64,000 bases of DNA from Bradyrhizobium sp. ARR65 (GTDB lineage Bacteria; Pseudomonadota; Alphaproteobacteria; Rhizobiales; Xanthobacteraceae). Positions 58,811-64,000 of this stretch are shown here, one piece after another. A program made the translations under genes and the position numbers. Each line of letters begins with the position of its first letter. Within the stretch, counting starts at the first letter, position 1. Below the pieces are notes generated by a model. It made no database searches and was not told the origin of the DNA. It worked only from the letters and a program-made list of their open reading frames with translations. The stretch is from NCBI RefSeq assembly GCF_000472385.1, contig NZ_AWZU01000009.1, positions 204 to 64,203 on the forward strand. The letters are read 5' to 3'.

Positions 58811-59030
58811 CCGGCCGCAATTCGTGGGACAGGCCCGCATCGGCCAGAACCTGGCGCGCCGCGCGATTGTCCTCGTCATGCACAAGAATCCGTCGCGGCA
58901 GGATGCCAAGCGAGCCTTCGATAATGCTCATGTTCTGATCAAGCACCACATGATGGATGTCGGCGCCGTCCAGTAGCGCGCCGACCGCCGAAACCAGCAC
59001 GAGGTCGTTGGTTCGAACCAATTCCCGCAA
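58803..59030 (-). CDS. DUF2007-family protein
   Basis: A 75-aa protein matching DUF2007 (putative signal-transducing protein): MRELVRTNDLVLVSAVGALL, VVLDQNMSIIEGSLGILPRR and ILVHDEDNRAARQVLADAGL reproduce the family pattern from its first residue. That first residue is encoded by TTG at 59030, with GAGAGG upstream; no ATG gives the complete family N-terminus. It overlaps the downstream methyltransferase by 8 nt. Divergent from the polyprenyl synthase gene. Confidence 0.88.
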   Translation of the reverse strand: MRELVRTNDLVLVSAVGALLDGADIHHVVLDQNMSIIEGSLGILPRRILVHDEDNRAARQVLADAGLSHELRPDE

Positions 59031-59154
59031 ATCGCCTCTCCATGCTTGGTCATGAGCGGCAATGACGCACGCAAATCAATGACAAACCGCCCTTGCCGCG
59101 TGACGTGGCAGTTTCTATTGTCAGTTCCTAACATAGCAAATCTTGGAGACCGGC

Positions 59155-60165
59155 GTGGCGGTAATTGTGCCTTTTGAGAGCCCTTCGGGCGCGTCAATCG
59201 ATGCCCTGATCGAGCTTGTTGCCGCCGACATGGAGCGCGTCAATTCCACCATCCTGGCGCGGACCGGCTCAGAAGTGACCCTGATACCCGAGGTCGCCAA
59301 TCACCTGATTTCGTCCGGGGGCAAGCGGCTACGGCCGATGCTGACGCTGGCGATGGCGCAACTCTCCGGCTATTCCGGGGACGGCCATATCAAGCTCGCA
59401 GCGTCGGTCGAGTTCATGCATACCGCGACCCTGTTGCATGACGATGTCGTCGACGAGAGCGAGCTCCGGCGCGGTAAATTATCGGCGCGAATGTTGTGGG
59501 GCAACGAGGCGAGCGTTCTGGTCGGCGACTTCCTGCTCGGCCAGGCCTTTCGCATGATGGTCGAGGTCGGCTCGCTGCGCGCGCTTGATATCCTGTCGTC
59601 CGCCGCGGCGACGATCGCCGAAGGCGAAGTCATGCAGCTCGCCGCCGCGAAGAACACCGCGACCACCGAAGACGAATATCTGGCGGTGATCCGCGGCAAG
59701 ACCGCGGAATTGTTCGCCGCGGCCTGCGAGGTCGGCCCTGTGCTCGCCAACCGGCCGAAGGCGGAGCAGACCGCCTGCCGCTCGGTCGGCATGAATCTGG
59801 GCATCGCTTTCCAGTTGGTCGACGACGTGCTGGACTATGGCGGCAAGTCGGCGAAGCTCGGCAAGAACATCGGCGACGATTTCCGCGAGGGCAAGATCAC
59901 GCTGCCCGTCGTACTCGCGTTCCGCCGCGGCAACGACTCCGAGCGTGCCTTCTGGGTGCGCGCGCTGGAGCGCGGTCAAATCGGTGACGGCGATCTCGAA
60001 CATGCGATCGGCCTGATGGCCAAGCACCGCGCGCTGGAAGACACCATGAACCGCGCCCAGCATTATGGCGCGATGGCAGTCGATGCCCTAGCGCTGTTTC
60101 CGTCCTCGCCGATGAAGACTGCACTGGAGCAGGTGGTGGCGTTCTGTCTGGCGCGGTCGCATTGA
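59155..60165 (+). CDS. ispB: polyprenyl diphosphate synthase (octaprenyl/decaprenyl type)
   Basis: A 336-aa trans-polyprenyl synthase that elongates the isoprenoid tail of ubiquinone. The first Asp-rich motif is LLHDDVVDESELRRG (Asp96, Asp97, Asp100), the second LVDDVLDYGG (about 222), with GGKRLRPML near the N-terminus. Chain length is not readable; decaprenyl is usual for this group. The GTG at 59155 is preferred (GGAGA upstream) over a TTG at 59143. Confidence 0.93.
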   Translation: MAVIVPFESPSGASIDALIELVAADMERVNSTILARTGSEVTLIPEVANHLISSGGKRLRPMLTLAMAQLSGYSGDGHIKLAASVEFMHTATLLHDDVVDESELRRGKLSARMLWGNEASVLVGDFLLGQAFRMMVEVGSLRALDILSSAAATIAEGEVMQLAAAKNTATTEDEYLAVIRGKTAELFAAACEVGPVLANRPKAEQTACRSVGMNLGIAFQLVDDVLDYGGKSAKLGKNIGDDFREGKITLPVVLAFRRGNDSERAFWVRALERGQIGDGDLEHAIGLMAKHRALEDTMNRAQHYGAMAVDALALFPSSPMKTALEQVVAFCLARSH

Positions 60166-60173
60166 CGACGCCT

Positions 60174-60282
60174 TTGTAGGTTGGGCAAAGGCGCATTCGC
60201 GCCGTGCCGACCAGCCTGTGGCTGTCGAGGATGGTGGGCACCCTTCGCTTTGCCTGCCCTATGGCTCCCCGCAATGACGAGT
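60174..60282 (+). repeat. dispersed intergenic repeat-like segment
   Basis: The stretch contains TAGGTTGGGCAAAGGCGCAT, an inverted GGTGGGCACCCTTCGCTTTG and ends CCCCGCAATGACGA, words typical of Bradyrhizobium non-coding repeats. It lies between the convergent polyprenyl synthase and ispE genes. I saw no second full copy in the window. Confidence 0.45.
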
Positions 60283-60283
60283 C

Positions 60284-61210
60284 CTAGCTCAATTCGCCCG
60301 CGTGCACCCACCAGGTCGGGTGATCGACGCAAATCGTCTTCGCCGCTGCTCGTGCCTCCGCGGCATTACCGAACAACGCAAAGCAGGTCGCGCCGGAGCC
60401 GCTCATGCGCGCCAGCTTTGCGCCTTCTGCTTCAGCTAGCGCCTTCAGGACGTCGCCGATCACGGGTTCGATCCGCCTGGCGGGCGCCTCGAGATCGTTG
60501 CCGACGATCGACAGCGCCGCGATCCAATCGGCGAGCGCCGCGCCCTCGGCCGGCCATGCCGGCGACTTGATCACGTCGGCGGCCCCGACCAGGAGTTCGC
60601 CATTGCGCAAGCCGAGTGCTGCGAACACGTCTTTGGTGGCGACGGGGACGTTGGGATTGATCAAGACGCAAGGCAGTTTCGGCAGGTTCAGCGGCAACAG
60701 GCCCTCTCCCACGCCGGTCATGTCGCAAGCTTTCGAGAGCAGACAGACCGGCACGTCGGCGCCGGTCAGAAGCGCGACCTCGGCAAGGCGCGGATCATCA
60801 GGCGCAAGCCTGTTGAGCCGCGCCAGCAGTCGTAGCGCGGCGGCGGCATCCGCCGAGCCGCCGCCGATGCCGGCCGCGACCGGCAACATCTTGTCGAGTG
60901 CAAAGGCGCCGAGCTTCAGCTCCGGCACGCGCTCGGCCAGCAGCCGCGCCGCTTTCAATACGAGATTGTCGGCGAGTTCGCCGCAGGCCTGCGCCGTCGG
61001 CCCCGTGGTTACGAGCGTGAGCTCTGGCCCGGGCGTCAAGCTGAGGCGATCGGCGCAATCGGCAAAGGCCACTACGCTTTCGAGATCGTGATAGCCGTCG
61101 ACGCGCCGACCCACGACCCGCAACGTCAAATTCACCTTGGCACGGCCGCAGTCGGTCAGCACGTGCGCCGCGGATAAAGCCTTCGCCCCGGTTTCTGCCT
61201 CGCCTGTCAT
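60284..61210 (-). CDS. ispE: 4-diphosphocytidyl-2-C-methyl-D-erythritol kinase
   Basis: A 308-aa GHMP kinase of the MEP isoprenoid pathway, phosphorylating CDP-methylerythritol. Motifs: AKVNLTLRVVGRRVDGYHDL (residues 24-43), the ATP loop PVAAGIGGGSADAAAALR (110-127), GADVPVCL, and the final MSGSGATCFALF. The ATG at 61210 gives the usual length; the ribosome-binding site is weak. It is downstream of the TPR gene on the same strand, separated by repeats. Confidence 0.95.
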   Translation of the reverse strand: MTGEAETGAKALSAAHVLTDCGRAKVNLTLRVVGRRVDGYHDLESVVAFADCADRLSLTPGPELTLVTTGPTAQACGELADNLVLKAARLLAERVPELKLGAFALDKMLPVAAGIGGGSADAAAALRLLARLNRLAPDDPRLAEVALLTGADVPVCLLSKACDMTGVGEGLLPLNLPKLPCVLINPNVPVATKDVFAALGLRNGELLVGAADVIKSPAWPAEGAALADWIAALSIVGNDLEAPARRIEPVIGDVLKALAEAEGAKLARMSGSGATCFALFGNAAEARAAAKTICVDHPTWWVHAGELS

Positions 61211-61504
61211 CAGATAAGTCAAATCCAATTCGAAAATGAGATAAGCGTCTCTAGCGGTTCCGGCACTCGCAGAAAAGCGGCCCGCGAGGAATGCCAGCAC
61301 CCCTTTGCTTCCCTTGCGGGAGGAAGTGGCGCGGACTTCAGTCCGCGACGGATGAGGTCCTCTCTCAGCGGATAGAGGATCGACAGAGGTTAACCTGCGG
61401 AGGCAAACCCCTCACCCGCATCGCATCTTCGATGCGGTCCGACCTCTCCCACAAGGGGAGAGGTACACCGCCGCCTGCGACCAGTGATCTTGCCGGCGCG
61501 GCGC
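61211..61504 (+). other. intergenic region between the TPR gene and ispE
   Basis: About 295 bases, minus-strand leader of ispE. It contains GGACTTCAGTCC palindrome words (61332-61343) and the repeat at 61405-61472. No gene supported. Confidence 0.4.
61405..61472 (+). repeat. dispersed repeat (CCCCTCACCCGC...GGGGAGAGG type)
   Basis: Contains CCCCTCACCCGCATCGCATC, an inner palindrome GCATCTTCGATGC, then GACCTCTCCCACAAGGGGAG. This layout recurs in many Bradyrhizobium intergenic regions. Single copy in this window. Confidence 0.5.
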
Positions 61505-63295
61505 TTAGCCGCCCTTGTCGTCCTCTTTCTTCTTGTCGGCGGATGCCGCGGCCGACGGGGAGGACGAATCGTCCGGCATGCCGTTCTCGATCTTGGCCAG
61601 GATCTTCGGCAGATCGTCCGCCTCGGGCTTCAGGTCGCGGGCATGGGCCCACTGAAATTTTGCCTCCAGCTTGCGCCCGACCCGCCAATAGGCGTCGCCG
61701 AGATGGTCGTTGATAGTGGGATCCTCGGGCTTCAGATCGACCGCACGCTCGAGATTCTTCACCGCCTCATCGTAGTTGCCGAGCTTGTAGTAGGCCCAGC
61801 CCAGCGAATCCACGATATAGCCGTCGTCGGGACGCTGCTCGACGGCGCGCTTGATCATCTTCATGCCTTCGTCGAGATTGATGCCCTGGTCGATCCAGGA
61901 ATAGCCGAGATAATTCAGGACGTGCGGCTGGTCGGGCTGCAGCTCCAGCGCCTTCTTCATGTCGGCTTCGGCCTTTGGCCACTGATGCGAGCGCTCCTCG
62001 CAGATGCCGCGGTAATAGTAATAGAACATGTTGTTCTTGTCGTTCGCGTCCGGCAGCGCGTCGATGGCCTTGGAATAGGTCTCGGCGCAATCAGCGAACT
62101 TCTTGCGGCCGCGCTCGATATTGCCGAGCGCCATGATGGCTTCGAGATCCTTCGAATCGTCCGCGATCACGCCTTTGAGGATCTTGATCGCCTCGTCGCT
62201 GCGGTCGGCGGCATCGAGATCGGTCGCGAGCTGGATCTGGGCGTTCCGCTTCAAGGGCGAGCTCGCGGGCACGCGCTCATACACCTTGATCGCCATCTGC
62301 GGCTTCTTCACGGATTCATAGAGATCGGCGAGCGACAGCAGCGCCAGCGGATGGTCCGGCTTCAGGTAAAGGGCGAGTTGCAGATAGACCAGCGCGAGGT
62401 CCTCACCGCCGCGGCGGGTCAGCGTGGCTCCGATGCCATACAGCGCCTCGGCCGCACCGGCCTGTGCGGAATCGACCAGCGGCGACAGCTTCTTGCCGGC
62501 ATGGATTTCGCGCAGCGCGTCCTGCACCAGCGGATGGCGCGGCAGCTTCTTGTCGAAGGCTTCATAGATGGCGGCGGCCGCCCGCTCGTCCTTGTTGCGC
62601 GACAGCCAATGCCCATAAGCCTCGGCGACCCGCAGCATGGAATCGTCGAGTTTGTAGGCGCGTTCGAAACGCACGCCGGCGTCCTTTTCCTTGCCGGCGA
62701 GTTCGTCGATCATGCCGGCATGAAGGTCCTTGAACAGCGGATACCACTCGGGACCGGTCAGCTTGTCGATGCTGGCGATCGCGCCCTTGGCATCGCCGGC
62801 GCCATAAGCAGCCCAGCCCGACAACAGCGTCGCCACCAGATCGGTGATCGGTCCGCGAATCGACTGATTGATGTTGAGCTGTGCGGCGGCCCACTTCTTC
62901 TGCTTCAAGTTCTGCACGCCGATTACGAGCCGCGCCACGCGGTTGGACTTGTCGACCGCCAGGATGCGCTCGGCGAGCTTGACGGCCTCGTCGATGTCGC
63001 CGTCGGCGACGGAGGAGATGAAGGCGCGATCCAGGAGCTCGTTGTTCTTCGGATCGGTGCGAAGCGCGGAGCGATAGAAGGCTGCCGCGGACGCCGCATC
63101 GCGCTCGACGCTGGCGTGACGTGCCGCCAGATAGCTGCCGGACGTCGTCAAGCTTTTCAAATCGTGAGTGGTGGGAAACTGCGCCGTGTTTTCGGTCGGG
63201 TGCTCCGGCGTCTGCGCCAGGACCGAGCCGGGCAGGACCAGCGCAGCAAGGGCGAAGGCGGCAAGAGTTGAGCGGGTGCAACGATGAGAGATCAT
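61505..63295 (-). CDS. exported tetratricopeptide-repeat protein
   Basis: A 596-aa protein with a signal peptide (about residues 1-27, ending SVLA) and a TPR superhelix covering most of the chain, clearest at FYYYYRGICEERSHQWPKAE, NYLGYSWIDQGINLDEGMKM, YIVDSLGWAYYKLGNYDEAV and INDHLGDAYWRVGRKLEAKF. The C-terminal 25 residues are a Ser/Asp/Lys-rich tail. It probably acts as a periplasmic protein-interaction platform; no enzymatic domain is seen. Transcribed ahead of ispE. Confidence 0.9.
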   Translation of the reverse strand: MISHRCTRSTLAAFALAALVLPGSVLAQTPEHPTENTAQFPTTHDLKSLTTSGSYLAARHASVERDAASAAAFYRSALRTDPKNNELLDRAFISSVADGDIDEAVKLAERILAVDKSNRVARLVIGVQNLKQKKWAAAQLNINQSIRGPITDLVATLLSGWAAYGAGDAKGAIASIDKLTGPEWYPLFKDLHAGMIDELAGKEKDAGVRFERAYKLDDSMLRVAEAYGHWLSRNKDERAAAAIYEAFDKKLPRHPLVQDALREIHAGKKLSPLVDSAQAGAAEALYGIGATLTRRGGEDLALVYLQLALYLKPDHPLALLSLADLYESVKKPQMAIKVYERVPASSPLKRNAQIQLATDLDAADRSDEAIKILKGVIADDSKDLEAIMALGNIERGRKKFADCAETYSKAIDALPDANDKNNMFYYYYRGICEERSHQWPKAEADMKKALELQPDQPHVLNYLGYSWIDQGINLDEGMKMIKRAVEQRPDDGYIVDSLGWAYYKLGNYDEAVKNLERAVDLKPEDPTINDHLGDAYWRVGRKLEAKFQWAHARDLKPEADDLPKILAKIENGMPDDSSSPSAAASADKKKEDDKGG

Positions 63296-63613
63296 CAGTT
63301 CGCCTTAGCGTTTTTAGGAATTGACGGAGCGTCTCGAATGCGAACCACACGGTGCATCAAGGCAGCGGTCGGACAATGCCGCGTTTGAAGCTCATCCGCA
63401 AGGATATGGGCTGGCTGTTCCGTTTGCTGAAGCGCCCCTTTTGCTCGCCCTCGCGGCCTCAAAACGCCTGTTCTGTGGCCTTATCGTGACCGGGCCGGCC
63501 AAGGCCGCCCGGCCGCCTCACGCAATCGTGCTTAGCTCTTGTTCGAGCATGATCTTTTCGGAAAACCGCTGTGCACTCTGTGCTAGCGCTGTCCTCCGGG
63601 TCCGGATCATGCC
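63296..63613 (+). other. intergenic region between the ETF-QO gene and the TPR gene
   Basis: About 320 bases with no supported gene; the open frame from 63321 is low-complexity. It holds the inverted-repeat element at 63545-63612, close to the 3' end of the ETF-QO gene. Confidence 0.5.
63545..63612 (+). repeat. dispersed inverted-repeat element (GCATGATC...GATCATGC type), copy 2
   Basis: It begins GAGCATGATCTTTTCGGAAA followed by ACCGC and ends GTCCGGATCATGCC, with pairing outer ends. It matches the element at 16199-16261 in its conserved ends. It sits at the 3' end of the ETF-QO gene. Confidence 0.65.
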
Positions 63614-64000
63614 TTACATTGCCTCGTAATTCGGGCCGCCGCCGCCTTCCGGCGGAACCCAGGTAATGTTGCCATTCGGGTCCTTCACGTCGCAGGTTTT
63701 GCAGTGGACGCAGTTCTGGGCGTTGATGACGAAGCGCGGGCCTGAAGCCTCCTCAACCCATTCATAGACGGCGGCGGGGCAATACCTGGCCGATGGCCCG
63801 GCATAGACATCATGCTCGGAGATCTTCTGCAGGTTCATGTCGGCCACCTTGAGATGGACCGGCTGGTCCTCCTCGTGATTGGTGTTGGACAGGAATACCG
63901 ATGACAGGCGGTCAAAGGTGAGCTTGCCGTCCGGCTTCGGATAGGAAACCGGCTGGTGTGCCTTGGCGGGATCGAGCGTGGCACGATCCAGCTTGCGGTG
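63614..64000 (-). CDS. electron transfer flavoprotein-ubiquinone oxidoreductase, C-terminal part (partial)
   Basis: The C-terminal 128 residues of a gene that continues beyond the window. It carries the C-terminal [4Fe-4S] ferredoxin-like domain of ETF-QO: the Cys of SARYCPAAVYEWVEE, then the cluster triplet in QNCVHCKTCDVKDPNGNI. QPVHLKVAD and HEEDQP are also family-typical. The enzyme moves electrons from ETF to ubiquinone in the inner membrane. A D-2-hydroxyacid dehydrogenase-type gene (19927) in this window may feed this route, by inference only. Confidence 0.93.
   Translation of the reverse strand, partial: HRKLDRATLDPAKAHQPVSYPKPDGKLTFDRLSSVFLSNTNHEEDQPVHLKVADMNLQKISEHDVYAGPSARYCPAAVYEWVEEASGPRFVINAQNCVHCKTCDVKDPNGNITWVPPEGGGGPNYEAM

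Noticed and set aside
63321..63629. 102-aa plus-strand ORF between the TPR and ETF-QO genes
   Set aside because: It runs through a dispersed inverted repeat, has no ribosome-binding site and no recognisable domain.

Overview
The window looks like a chromosomal segment of an alphaproteobacterium of the Bradyrhizobium/Nitrobacteraceae type. This rests on the high GC content, on Rhizobiales-restricted families (TIGR02301, DUF1236, TolB-like/TPR regulators, a FixL-type kinase remnant) and on many non-coding dispersed repeats of kinds I associate with Bradyrhizobium. The assignment is by family recognition only; no search was run.

Layout. 0-6.5 kb: IS5-type transposase remnant, a TPR transcriptional regulator, a small membrane protein with an alpha/beta hydrolase, a Slt-type lytic transglycosylase, and a decayed LysR fragment. 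6.5-9.4 kb: UvrD-like helicase and an SDR reductase. 9.6-18.4 kb is the most accessory part: an animal-type heme peroxidase with a 136-aa partner, a YcaO enzyme in an operon with a BTAD/TPR regulator, and several orphan genes, ending near tRNA-Pro(CGG). 18.9-25.6 kb: threonylcarbamoyl-AMP synthase, a GlcD-type FAD enzyme, GNAT and Nudix enzymes, a FixL fragment, a SRAP protein and small conserved genes. 25.7-29.6 kb: a compact catabolic locus (MFS transporter, IclR regulator, FAD monooxygenase) carrying two copies of one palindromic operator. 29.9-37.9 kb: CsbD/YqjD-like proteins, UPF0182 membrane protein, dihydroorotase, then ygfZ-tag-HD hydrolase with 4-nt overlaps. 38-46.9 kb: tyrosine phosphatase, a Nudix/winged-helix regulator of NrtR/NadQ type, a quinone oxidoreductase, an MFS transporter and the nadA-nadB-nadC operon for de novo NAD synthesis. 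47-59 kb: SleB-type cell wall hydrolase, pyruvate phosphate dikinase with a histone-like N-terminal tail, then a minus-strand run S49 peptidase - small membrane protein - glyQ - glyS - methyltransferase, and a DUF2007-methyltransferase pair. 59-64 kb: polyprenyl diphosphate synthase, ispE, a large TPR lipoprotein-like exported protein and the C-terminus of ETF-ubiquinone oxidoreductase.

The points most worth following are the YcaO/BTAD/peroxidase neighbourhood (no recognisable RiPP precursor or partner), the paired 21-bp IclR-locus palindromes, the two related palindromes upstream of nadA with a NadQ-like gene 4 kb away, and the lysine/alanine/proline-rich tail on pyruvate phosphate dikinase. 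Very long antisense ORFs opposite several genes are GC artefacts and are not annotated.
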